From: Globodera rostochiensis | Lineage: Eukaryota; Nematoda; Chromadorea; Rhabditida; Heteroderidae | NCBI GenBank assembly: GCA_018350325.1 | Contig: JAEVLN010000044.1 | Span: 174,379 to 238,378, forward strand | Length of the DNA stretch: 64,000 nucleotides | Direction: 5' to 3' | In this document: piece after piece, positions 22,569-33,235 of the stretch | Numbering within the stretch: position 1 is the stretch's first letter | Layout of the letters: every line of letters starts with the position of its first letter | Made by a program: the position numbers and the translations under genes | The notes under the pieces: model-generated | Database searches by the model: none | Seen by the model: only the letters and a program-made list of their open reading frames with translations | Told to the model about the DNA's origin: nothing

Positions 22569-23443
22569 TGAATGTTTTGATTTGATAACCTCCAAAATCT
22601 ATTTCTTCATTGCTAAGACTGACAGTGATCAAGTCTCAAAATCTGTGATCGTGCTTAGGATCACTCTCGTTTAATCTTTGACACGTCCATCTTGATTGCG
22701 ACACTCCCCCCCCCCCTTCCCCTCCCCCCAAGGGTTATTTCTCTTCACCCTTCCACTTCCTTCTTTGCCTCCGGGGATACTTCTCTTTACCAATTCCCTT
22801 CCACTTCCTCCTTTGCCACCGGGGATACTTCTCTTTACCAATTCCCTTCCACTTCCTTCTTTGCCCCCGGGGATACTTCTCTTTACCACCCTTCCACTTC
22901 CTTCTTTGCCCCCGGGGGTCCCGCACCCAATTTTAAACCAAAATAAGTAAATTGTCTGCAAATGACCAGTGAAAAAGTGATGACATCAGCGGGTGGATAG
23001 AATGCGAAGTGACCTTCGGGAAAGACGGGGAGGGGGGGGGGGGAGGGGTTGGAGATCGATTGGACGTGGGGAGCGAAGAGAGTTGGGTTGGGTTGAGTGC
23101 GCAAAAAGGGCGACGCTGAGACGCCGCGGGGGGGGGCGCCGGAGGGGATGCAAATAAAAACAATGGACCATTCGTTCCCGCCCCTCCCTTTTGCATTTCA
23201 CTCCGTTCAATCGCCTAATTTGTAAGCGAATTGCTTTTGCCGAACATTTGGTTTATCCATCGTCCGCTGATTATCCGAACTTTCTTCAAACGACGCGTCT
23301 CTTTTTTGTTGTTCAATCCACCAAATTCGGCTGCTTCGGTCATGTCAAAACGCCCTTCCACCGAATTAGGGCGAGTTTAATTGGCACATTGTAAAGTGCC
23401 GTATTATTCGGCTTTTATGGCTTTTCCCTTCGCTTACTTTCAG
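22569..23443. other. Intergenic region with a short tandem repeat
   Basis: This lies between the propeller gene stop and the first assigned SEC14-like exon. About four copies of a ~48-bp unit occupy 22735-22925 (words CCTTCCACTTCCTTCTTTG and GGGGATACTTCTCTTTACC). The start codon of the SEC14-like gene may lie in 23190-23400, but I could not fix it. A small G-rich patch sits at 23020-23140. Confidence 0.6.
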
Positions 23444-26400
23444 CGAACCGCTTAGCGACGGGTCATTGGAATTGGTGTCGGAAGTGCGGCACCTTTGCCT
23501 ATTCCCCCGCCATCCGAACGTTAGTCCGCCCTCCTCTCCAATTTACATAATCAATCAAAGAACAGTTTCAGTTCGACTCCGACTTCAACATCTACCGCTT
23601 CATCGCATGTGCCGAAAGGACCCATCGAAATCGGCGAGAGATTGTGGAAAGTGCGGCAAAGGCATTGGACCAGCACATTCGGGTCAGAAAGTGCATGAAA
23701 TTGGTGAGCCATTTAAAGGGCAGCTGTTGAAGATGTATTTGCTAAAGATAAATTCATTACCCCACCCCGAAAAGGACGAAGTGCCGTCCTTTCCGATGGA
23801 ACAGAATCGTCTGTTCCGTGACCTTTTGATGCCGTTTGGCAGAATAACGGAGGGAGTGACGGACTCGCGAAACCGGCTTCTGTGGTTTATAGAGTACCGT
23901 TCGATGAGTGTTGAGGTCCAGTTGGATGGGGAGGGCTGGTTGAATGACGCGCAACCAATTCTTTGCAGAAGATCGCCCACGGAATTCGTTCGTCCGAGTC
24001 CATCCGATTTCAGTTTTGGCAATTCGAGCAAATGTTGCGGATGGTCAACAGACAGGTCGGTCACTTTGATGTCCGTAGATAGATCGATTAGGCAATTTCG
24101 GCTGACAGGAACGAAAGAGCGGACGTCTGAGTTCTATCAGACACGTGATCGACATGGCCGGCTACGAAATCAATCCGTTCACTACGCTGTTCGTCTCCAG
24201 CGGCACGCTCTCTTACTATTCCCAACTGTTCCACTACGACAATTACCCCGAGCTGATCTACCCCATCGAACTGGTCAGTCCAACCAGCAGAAGGTTCAGC
24301 AAAGTTGGACTCGGTCAGCTGAGCCTTCTTGTTCAGTCAGTACCAAGACACTTTGTATTTGCTCTTCGCCCAAGGTAAACATTGCCAAATGGATCCAATT
24401 GCCCTACCGGATGATTCGGGGAATGGTCAGTGCCAATGCCAATTTCTGTCGATTGATTGATTATTTCAAAATGTCTCTCAACAGATGCCGTCCGGCTTCA
24501 CCGACCGTTTTCGTCTTTACGATGGCAACTTTCTTCAAAAATTGACAGCCGAAATCCCCGCCGAATTTATTCCTCAAACTCTTGGAGGACAAAATGAGGC
24601 GAGCTTCGGATGCTTTTAAATGTGTCAAATCAAATATTATTCAAACAATTCCAATTCCTCACGCCCCCCCGAGGGGCGAATGTCTCATTATGACTCTTAA
24701 TGCTGCAAAAGCTTCATTTCCGTGTCTTGAAGATTCCCTTCTATCCCCGGGGGCTCTAAATAATTTTAAATTGTTTAGGCAATTCGTTGTGTGCCCGCCT
24801 CGCCTCTTCTACACCATTGGCAGCCAAAACATCGCCGAATTTTGGACAAATTGCAATGCTTTCACATCGGAGCGCGGAAAAGCAAAGCTTTTCGGGTGCA
24901 AATTGAGGGGGCGGGCGGGACGAACATTTTGAGTTGGTATTTGCGGACGGATGGCGACATTTTCTTGGGAGTTTTCTTCGAACCCAACGGTGGGGGAGCG
25001 AATGGGTTTAAGTTTTGGGCAGAAGTACTTTTTGGCATTTCCTGCGGGGAGGGGGGGGGGGGGCTTTTAATCAATTAACTGTTCTGCTTTTCTGGGAGGG
25101 GGGGGGGCTTTTCACCAATTAACTGTTCTGCTTTTCCTGCGGGGAGGGGGAGGGGGGACTTTTCATCAATTAACTGTTCTGCTTTTCTGGGAGGGTGGAG
25201 GGGCTTTTCATCAATTAACTGTTCTGCTTTTCTGGGAGGGTGGAGGGGCTTTTCATCAATTAACTGTTCTGCTTTTCTGGGAGGGTGGAGGGGCTTTTCA
25301 TCAATTAACTGTTCTGCTTTTCTGGGAGGGTGGAGGGGCTTTTCATCAATTAACTGTTCTGCTTTTCTGGGAGGGTGGAGGGGCTTTTCATCAATTAACT
25401 GTTCTGCTTTTCTGGGAGGGGGGGGGCTTTTCACCAATTAACTGTTCTGCTTTTCCTGCGGGGAGGGGGAGGGGGGACTTTTCATCAATTAACTGTTCTG
25501 CTTTTCTGGGAGGGTGGAGGGGCTTTTCATCAATTAACTGTTCTGCTTTTCTGGGAGGGTGGAGGGGCTTTTCATCAATTAACTGTTCTGCTTTTCTGGG
25601 AGGGTGGAGGGGCTTTTCATCAATTAACTGTTCTGCTTTTCTGGGAGGGTGGAGGGGCTTTTCATCAATTAACTGTTCTGCTTTTCTGGGAGGGTGGAGG
25701 GGCTTTTTCATCAATTAACTGTTCTGCTTTTCTGGGAGGGTGGAGGGGCTTTTCATCAATTAACTGTTCTGCTTTTCTGGGAGGGTGGAGGGGCTTTTCA
25801 TCAATTAACTGTTCTGCTTTTCTGGGAGGGTGGAGGGGCTTTTCATCAATTAACTGTTCTGCTTTTCTGGGAGGGTGGAGGGGCTTTTTCATCAATTAAC
25901 TGTTCTGCTTTTCTGGGAGGGGGGGGGGGCTTTTTCATCAATTAACTGTTCTGCTTTTCTGGGAGGGGGGGGCTTTTCACCAATTAACTGTTCTGCTTTT
26001 CCTGCGGGGAGGGGGAGGGGGGACTTTTCATCAATTAACTGTTCTGCTTTTCTGGGAGGGTGGAGGGGCTTTTCATCAATTAACTGTTCTGCTTTTCTGG
26101 GAGGGTGGAGGGGCTTTTCATCAATTAACTGTTCTGCTTTTCTGGGAGGGTGGAGGGGCTTTTCATCAATTAACTGTTCTGCTTTTCTGGGAGGGTGGAG
26201 GGGCTTTTTCATCAATTAACTGTTCTGCTTTTCTGGGAGGGGGGGGGGGGCTTTTTCATCAATTAACTGTTCTGCTTTTCTGGGAGGGGGGGGGCTTTTC
26301 ACCAATTAACTGTTCTGCTTTTCCTGCGGGGAGGGGGAGGGGGGACTTTTCATCAATTAACTGTTCTGCTTTTCTGGGAGGGTGGAGGGGCTTTTCATCA

Positions 26401-28616
26401 ATTAACTGTTCTGCTTTTCTGGGAGGGTGGAGGGGCTTTTCATCAATTAACTGTTCTGCTTTTCTGGGAGGGTGGAGGGGCTTTTCATCAATTAACTGTT
26501 CTGCTTTTCTGGGAGGGTGGAGGGGCTTTTTCATCAATTAACTGTTCTGCTTTTCTGGGAGGGGGGGGGGCTTTTTCATCAATTAACTGTTCTGCTTTTC
26601 TGGGAGGGTGGAGGGGCTTTTCATCAATTAACTGTTCTGCTTTTCTGGGAGGGTGGAGGGGCTTTTCATCAATTAACTGTTCTGCTTTTCCTGCGGGGAG
26701 GGGGAGGGGGGACTTTTCATCAATTAACTGTTCTGCTTTTCCTGCGGGGAGGGGGAGGGGGGACTTTTCATCAATTAACTGTTCTGCTTTTCTGGGAGGG
26801 TGGAGGGGCTTTTCATCAATTAACTGTTCTGCTTTTCTGGGAGGGGGGGGGCTTTTTCATCAATTAACTGTTCTGCTTTTCTGGGAGGGTGGAGGGGCTT
26901 TTCATCAATTAACTGTTCTGCTTTTCTGGGAGGGGGGGGGGCTTTTCACCAATTAACTGTTCTGCTTTTCTGGGAGGGTGGAGGGGCTTTTCATCAATTA
27001 ACTGTTCTGCTTTTCCTGCGGGGAGGGGGAGGGGGGACTTTTCATCAATTAACTGTTCTGCTTTTCCTGCGGGGAGGGGGAGGGGGGACTTTTCATCAAT
27101 TAACTGTTCTGCTTTTCTGGGAGGGTGGAGGGGCTTTTCATCAATTAACTGTTCTGCTTTTCTGGGAGGGGGGGGGCTTTTTCATCAATTAACTGTTCTG
27201 CTTTTCTGGGAGGGTGGAGGGGCTTTTCATCAATTAACTGTTCTGCTTTTCTGGGAGGGGGGGGGCTTTTTCATCAATTAACTGTTCTGCTTTTCTGGGA
27301 GGGGGGGGGGGCTTTTCACCAATTAACTGTTCTGCTTTTCTGGGAGGGTGGAGGGGCTTTTCATCAATTAACTGTTCTGCTTTTCTGGGAGGGGGGGGGG
27401 GGGCTTTTTCATCAATTAACTGTTCTGCTTTTCTGGGAGGGAGGGGGGACTTTTCACCAATTAACTGTTCTGCTTTTCCTGCGGGGAGGGGGAGGGGGGG
27501 CTTTTCATCAATTAACTGTTCTGCTTTTCTGGGAGGGGGGGGGGCTTTTTCATCAATTAACTGTTCTGCTTTTCTGGGAGGGTGGAGGGGCTTTTCATCA
27601 ATTAACTGTTCTGCTTTTCTGGGAGGGTGGAGGGGCTTTTCATCAATTAACTGTTCTGCTTTTCTAGGAGAGGGGGGGCTTTTCATCAATTAACTGTTCT
27701 GCTTTTCTGGGAGGGGGGGGGGCTTTTCACCAATTAACTGTTCTGCTTTTCCTGCGGGGAGGGGGAGGGGGGACTTTTCATCAATTAACTGTTCTGCTTT
27801 TCTGGGAGGGTGGAGGGGCTTTTCATCAATTAACTGTTCTGCTTTTCTGGGAGGGTGGGGGGGCTTTTCATCAACTAACTGTTCTGCTTTTCTGGGAGGG
27901 GGGGGGCTTTTCATGATTAACTGTTCTGCTTTCTTTCCGATAAGACTTTACCAAATTCCCTTTGAGTACAGAAAACTCGCAATGTCAACAAAACGGAAAT
28001 TCGGCGGACTCCAAAGGACTTTCCATCAGTTCGCTGTCGGCGGATCAAAAGGGACAGCAGAGTAAAGTGTCTGTTGGCGGAGAACATCAAATGGCAGACC
28101 AATTAGAGTGGGTGTACCCGTGGTTCAAACTGAGTGCAAGATTGCACCACGAGGTGATTGATTGGTTTGGGTGGCGTCCATTGATCGTTCTGTCCTGATC
28201 ACGTTCTGCATTTGGGTTCTCCTTCCTCCATCCCATCTTCATCTAAACCACAAGCTTAACCTGATCATCCTTCCCATGACAATATTCCCAAGTTCTGCTG
28301 ATGTCTTCTTCAGCTCCTCCCCCTCTTTCAGTGGGACTGTGTCGACTGTTCGCGTCCCGGCAGTTATTGGCTTCTTTTTTCCAACAAACACAATTGGCTT
28401 AATCGGCGCACTATCGAAGTGATCGTCCAAATTGAACGGGTCGCAGAGAGCGGAAAAAATAAAATTCGGAATGTGTTCCCCGAGGGGAAAGAGCCGACGG
28501 TCGACGGGGAGACGGAGGAGGAGACATTGAGCCTCAGGGAATATTTGCAGATTGAACCCGAACAAATGTTCGCTGGGGCGTGCCCACCGACGCATGCGAC
28601 AGAAGAGGCAATGTGA
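23444..28616 (+). CDS. CRAL-TRIO and GOLD domain protein (SEC14-like lipid transfer)
   Basis: Exons in order give SEVRHLCLFPRHPN joined to FQFDSDFNIYRFIAC (N-terminal CRAL-TRIO helices), PHPEKDEVPSFPMEQNRLF, IAHGIRSSESIRFQFWQFEQ, HVIDMAGYEINPFTTLFVSS, then FHYDNYPELIYPIEL, NIAKWIQLPYRMIRGM and RLYDGNFLQKLTAEIPAEF (end of the lipid-binding domain). The GOLD domain begins NILSWYLRTDGDIFLGVFFE, crosses intron 24990-27971 in exact phase, continues EWVYPWFKLSARLHHE, and ends CSRPGSYWLLFSNKHNWLNR. The stop is at 28614-28616. Such proteins bind and transfer phosphoinositides or other small lipids between membranes; nematodes have CTG proteins with this order. The start codon is not located, so 23444 is the first assigned exon base. 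The exon end near 24597 may use a GC donor. Confidence 0.85.
25045..27935 (+). repeat. 45-bp minisatellite filling a GOLD-domain intron, about 64 copies
   Basis: The unit consists of CTTTTCATCAATTAACTG, TTCTGCTTTTCTGGG and AGGGTGGAGGGG. Variant copies carry CCTGCGGGGAGGGGGAGGGG or a plain G run, and ACCAATT for TCAATT. The variants recur in a fixed order several times (for example 25090-25430, 25430-25700, 25960-26230 and 26290-26550), showing block duplication. The last partial copy ends about 35 bp before the acceptor at 27971. Confidence 0.95.
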
Positions 28617-29235
28617 TGAGTGAATTGGTTGCCGGAGGGCGAATTGACCGAAAAGAATGGACGAGAAAAGAACGGAGGGGAAAAACAGACAGAAGAGATT
28701 CCAAGCCAGTGCTTTCATTTTAGATCAATCTCGACCCTCCCTCATATACGTCTTTAACTCCTTGGTTAGCGGTTTTTTCCGTCTTCTAATTTTGCGTATC
28801 GATCTGTCATTTCGAGTTTCTGTTACGGCTCCAATTCACTTTTCCTCGTGGGTCAAATTATTTATATGTCGCTGGGAGTAAATGCCACAATTCATTCATC
28901 ACTTAACCGGCGCGGGTGGGGCTGATGGATTGAGCGGCCGGCACCTTCAATTGGCATTTTGCATTGACACCTCATCCATCCAATTCGTGGGCGCGATGAT
29001 GTGATGTGAGTGTAGCTGTTTAGGCTTGACTTTCATGTGAATGCCCCCCCCCTTTGGTCGTCCAAAACCCCTACCCCCGTCCTTCCTCAGGGTTCGCCCA
29101 ACGATTGTGCCAATGACGCCTCTCCGATGCGTTTATTCAGCCAATGCCCCATATTCTCTGTTCCCACTAAGCTTTCTTCTCCTCTCCGTTACTTCCCTAA
29201 GGGGCCTTTCTCTCGTCCCCTCTCCTCTCGGCTTC
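28617..29235. other. Intergenic region, nothing assigned
   Basis: Unique, moderately AT-rich sequence between the SEC14-like gene and the next open gene. A C-rich tract sits at 29043-29051. An open frame enters the next gene from about 29041 and encodes a hydrophobic run (SLFPLSFLLLSV) that could be a signal peptide if translation starts upstream of 29236. Confidence 0.4.
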
Positions 29236-29849
29236 ATGAACCCGTTCATCGACGACAACGTACATTTTGACTCTAGTGGCCAATTACTCGCCACTCCAGC
29301 CTCGCCAACTCCATTGTCTCCACATTCTGTCCATCAGATTGTGCCGGGATGGCTTCTGAACAGAAATGGCGGAGGAGTACGTCATTTCGTCTCACCGGAC
29401 GAAGTTATTGTCCCCCCCCCCCCCAAGGGCTTCTTCCCCTCATCCACAATCGCTTACTACCGCTCGATGAAAATGCTGTTGCAAAGGCGCAATAAAATAG
29501 GACCGAATCGCGTGAGAGATGCGGAGGAGGGGCACCGACCGAATGGCAGAGAGATGGCCGAATGGATAAAAGTGTTCAACGCTCGGGCACAGAAAGGCCG
29601 AGACAGACGCAGCGAGGGGGAAGCAATAAAACGCAAGTTTTCCATTCCGTTCAAAAACTTTAAAATCCGAAATTTAGGGTACACGTGCCGTTTCAAATTC
29701 TGCCGAATCTTCTCGCCAACAGACGAATGAATGGAATTACTGGAATTGATGAAACAGAACTAAAACCCTTGGCCCATCAATGGACCATCCACCACCGCCG
29801 AACACCCCCAAAATCATTTCCATTGGGTTTCTTTGAATGGATCAAATGA
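29236..29849 (+). CDS. Unrecognised protein, proline-rich then basic
   Basis: The frame from ATG 29236 reads MNPFIDDNVHFDSSG, a proline- and serine-rich stretch, DEVIVPPPPKGFFPS, then a basic helical region (STIAYYRSMKMLLQRRNK, EMAEWIKVFNARAQKGRD). Near 29637 there are two readings. Without splicing it stops at 29730 after GYTCRFKFCRIFSPTDE. With a tiny AT-rich intron (donor about 29637, acceptor AAATTTAG at about 29679) it continues VHVPFQILPNLLANRRMNGI and DETELKPLAHQW, ending at 29849 with GFFEWIK. The spliced form looks more like conserved protein and the presumed intron is AT-rich, so I prefer it. I cannot assign a family. Confidence 0.45.
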
Positions 29850-30130
29850 ACAAATGGAATTGGGCATTTGGCTTATTCAAATTCAATTCTCCGTTCCTTC
29901 GCTGTCCGTTGCTCGACTCCCTCCACCGATGCCGCACAATTCTCAACCGCCGGGTGTCTCTTTGCGCTTTTGCCCTTTTCACCCGCCATTTTGTCGTCTC
30001 CAAATGCATAATTCGATGGCAGAAGAATTCGCGCACAAAACATCGCTTTGCACGAGGAAACCCAACGCATAAACTCCAATTCCTGAGAGAAAATCAGAAA
30101 TTGCCTTTTACAGTTCGTCCAATTCCATTA

Positions 30131-31739
30131 CTATAAAACAACCTTCAAACAGTCTAAATTTGCAATTTCCATGCTCTCCAATACAATTCGCCGTGCGTCT
30201 TCTCTATACCAGTCCATCTCCAAATCACCAACGCCTTTTACGAAAAAGTGACAATGAATCCAAAAGTGGCAGTTCTCAAAAACATCGCTGGAATAAAACG
30301 CATTGTCAGTCAATCAAAACTAAAATAGCAATCATTCAAACACACTGACCGCACCTCGACGTAATCGGACAAAAAGGAGCGAAATTTCGGAAGAAATTGT
30401 GCAGAATATCCGGGCAAATTCATTACGGCATGGAAATTCAGAGCCAAACTTCCGATGTCACACTGTGAAGTTTCATTTAGCGAATATTCGTTTTGCAATT
30501 TTCGACAGAATTCGGCGACTTTCGCTGGGATAACACTTTGAATGAATTCGCCGCCGTCCATAACGTATGTCTCAATTCGGCCTTCGGGAATCTGAACAAA
30601 GCCCGGAATTGTTCGTTTTGGCTGATAGTCAATCGTGCCAACCCCGTTTAGCCGAATGCTCTCCCGCATAAAATTGATACTTTCCGGGTTCAAATCGTTG
30701 GCGAATGCCATTTCGACTTTCCGCTTCTTAACCGCTGGCAAAATGAATGGGCCCACACCGGCAAAGGCATCGAAAACAACGGAATGATTGTCAAATTTGT
30801 TGACGGTTTGCAAATGAACACGGCTAAGTCGACTGTTCCAGAAGACCTTGAGAAGAAATACGATCGAATTGAAAGGTAATCGAATTTTGCCTTGCCTTTG
30901 AGTAGTCTAATCGGTAACGGATTCCATGCTCCACCACCTCCGTCTTAAACTCGGCCTCTCCTGCAACCAATTCGACGTCCATCACGCGGAATTCATCTGT
31001 GAGTGAGTTGACCTTGTTCACCACTGTTCTGAACAGAGAGACAGACTTTCGCTACAAAAATGCCGTTTTGAAAATCAAACTTTTATTGTCTTCGTCCCAC
31101 CTGGCACTTGGTAATTTGTCGAGCAGAATATTTCCAATTGTGAAGCGAAACGGGAGGACGCGTTCGCGCAGGTTCAGGTGAATAATATGGCCGCACTGTT
31201 CGAATGCGCCAAAGTCGAGTCCATCAGGTAGAACGGATTGGATGCACCGTCTAAGGTCCCAATCCTCGTATTCGAACGTGTAGGGCATATTGCCAAATTT
31301 GGGCGACAAATCCGTCAGCTTGGAGAGTTCATTTGCCAGCACGTTTTTCTCCTCTTCGCTGGACTCACCAAATTTGTCCGGGTCGAACAACAAAAGTCTT
31401 TCGGTCCTTTCACAATTTGGCGATGCGTACAAAGCCTAGATAAATCTGATGGCATTAATAAATCGTTCATTTGTTCACTTTTAAGCGCGGCATTCTCTCC
31501 AGGCTCAGTTCCCTGACGGCGGGAAGTCCACGAATTTTGTCGATACATTTGACCGGGACGGAGACGAAGGGTATTTGGACAGACTTCCTAAAAGTGAGAA
31601 CAAAGGTCTTTCGATTTAACTGGTCACAATAAAACACCCAAAAATGTTCACTTCCAACTCACGTGAACTTACTCCTGTCCAATGTGACCATTCCATGGGT
31701 GGAATTGGGCGGAAAAAGAATTTTATCGAATCGCGACAT
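30131..31739 (-). CDS. TRMT5: tRNA (guanine37-N1)-methyltransferase, TRMT5/Trm5
   Basis: The start at 31739 gives MSRFDKILFPPNSTHGMVTL, the N-terminal block of Trm5. Downstream exons give KSVQIPFVSVPVKCIDKI, GHIIHLNLRERVLPFRFTIG, FRVMDVELVAGEAEF, then RLDYSKVFWNSRLSRVHLQT and VFDAFAGVGPFILPAVKKRK with FANDLNPES, the AdoMet-binding motifs of class I methyltransferases in this family. The last exon ends NLDCLKVVL, stop at 30133-30131. The enzyme makes m1G37 next to the anticodon, in mitochondria as well as nucleus or cytosol in animals, and prevents frameshifting. The intron 30895-30847 (49 bp) starts with GC, not GT, and splicing it restores the YSKVFWNSRLS motif exactly. It lies 215 bp behind the Gemin6-like gene on the same strand. 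Confidence 0.92.
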
Positions 31740-31954
31740 TGTGCAAAATTGGCGGCGAATGGGCAGCAAAACCATTAAAGGTACTAAAAGTTAAATGGTA
31801 CAAAAAAAAGGCAAAATGGAAGCAGAAAAGTATTCATTAAGTAGCAGAAACTGAAGGGAAAAAAATAAAAGACGTAAATGGCAAAATTTAATCAATAAAC
31901 AATCAAACAAAAAGCCGTCTTTTACTCGATCAACCGTTGGTACTGCACGAATTC

Positions 31955-33077
31955 TCAGCAGTCATCAAAAACGTTAGCCGCCGTCAGTCTGCACACCAAT
32001 TCCTTGGTCGCTATCGCACCTCCGAATATATCATTCTGAAGTTGAGAGTGTCAAAATGCGTACACCGGACACCGGGGGATTTGAGGAGTATCGGGGGGGG
32101 GGGGTAGTACACCGGACACCGGGGGATTTGAGGAGTATCGGGGGGGGGGGGGGGGGATACACCGGGGGATTTGAGGAGTATCGGGGGGGGGGGGATACAC
32201 CGGGGGATGTGAGAAGTATCGGGGGGGGGGGGGGGATACACCGGGGGATGTGAGAAGTATCGGGGGGGGGGGGGGAATACACCGGGGGATTTGAGGTAGG
32301 GTTCGCGCCTCCGCGAGTGTCATTTACCTTTCCGTACGGAGGGTAAATTGTCATGCCGCCCTTCACCACAATTAGCGTCGTTGAACCTTTCACTACACTT
32401 TCCTCCCCGGCTGTTCGCGTCAACACATGAGGCTTCTCGCTGAATTTGATGCCATTTTTGTTGAGGGCGTCGATTAGACGATGGCGTCTGGACTGAACGT
32501 ACTCGTCAAAGATCCTCAGAGTTTCGGAAAGTGTTCTAAATGCAAATTCGATTGATTGGCGGCAATTCATAATAAGGGCTTTGGCTTCTACAGCCCTTCT
32601 TCACCTTTTGCCATTGCTTCCGTCGGCCGTCTCACCGTATGTCCAGAACATTCTCTCAATCTTCTCGCGCAATTTGGCCGTATTCTTCACCGCCCCACAA
32701 ATGCGTCCGTCGCCTGTCACCGTGCCCACCACTTGCTCATTTCCCTCTTCTTCAAGCAGTTGGACACTCTGCACAGAACTTCCGGGAATCAAAATGACTC
32801 TTTGGATGCGATTTCTATCTTCATATGTTGAAACATTGTTTCCAACTTCCGCAACTGACAATGACAATAACTATTTGTTGGGGCATTGGAGAGATAATAA
32901 TAAGCCGATACCGTCCAAGCTATAAAACTGCGCCAACACAATTGTGCCACTCTCCGGATCCTTCGAGAGTAAATTTCCAAAAACAAACAATTTTTTACTT
33001 TCTTTCACAAAATCGACTCGAATAGGCTTCCCAATGCTGGAAGAAGCGATGTCCGAACATTCATATTGATCAGTCAT
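31955..33077 (-). CDS. Gemin6-like (Sm-fold) protein, 241 aa
   Basis: Four exons, 33077-32912, 32854-32636, 32587-32328 and 32035-31955, join in phase to give 241 residues. The N-terminal half (IGKPIRVDFVKESKKLFVFG, NLLSKDPESGTIVLAQF, QRVILIPGSSVQSVQLLEEE) has the beta-strand pattern of an Sm-like fold like that of Gemin6. The C-terminal half (RRHRLIDALNKNGIKFSE, LIVVKGGMTIYPPYGK) resembles the Gemin6 C-terminal domain. Gemin6 is part of the SMN complex that loads Sm cores onto snRNAs. The protein is longer than typical Gemin6 (about 167 aa), so the call is tentative. The acceptor TTTTACTCAG stands only 3 bases before ATG, consistent with trans-splicing. The last intron (32327-32036) is a minisatellite. 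It sits between TMEM39 and TRMT5 in one direction. Confidence 0.6.
32085..32300. repeat. Minisatellite inside the last Gemin6-like intron
   Basis: Five to six copies of a ~35-40-bp unit with ACACCGGGGGATTTGAGGAG and TATCGG followed by a run of 8-14 G (plus strand). The host gene is on the minus strand, so here the sense strand is C-rich, the reverse of the other intron arrays. Confidence 0.9.
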
Positions 33078-33110
33078 TTTCTGAGTAAAAGAAAATATGA
33101 AAAAAATTGA
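33078..33110 (-). promoter_or_regulatory. Probable spliced-leader acceptor of the Gemin6-like gene
   Basis: On the minus strand a T-rich tract ends TTTTACTCAG (AG at 33082-33081), then AAA and the start ATG. A 3-base leader after an acceptor is typical of nematode trans-spliced mRNAs. The upstream gene TMEM39 ends 158 bp away, so this is a candidate operon-internal (SL2-type) site. Confidence 0.55.
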
Positions 33111-33235
33111 AACTCTATTCCAAAGTAATGTTCGTTTGGTGTGTACAAAACGCAATTTCACAAATAAAGTAAAATTTAATTATAAAAATGAAAGACAATG
33201 AAAAGATTGACAATGCAGGATCTAGGATCTCTCTC

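Noticed and set aside
25075..27914. Series of 75-150 residue minus-strand frames reading PPRKAEQLIDEKP
   Set aside because: They reflect the 45-bp intron repeat (15 codons) on the wrong strand; the plus-strand SEC14-like gene is continuous across it.
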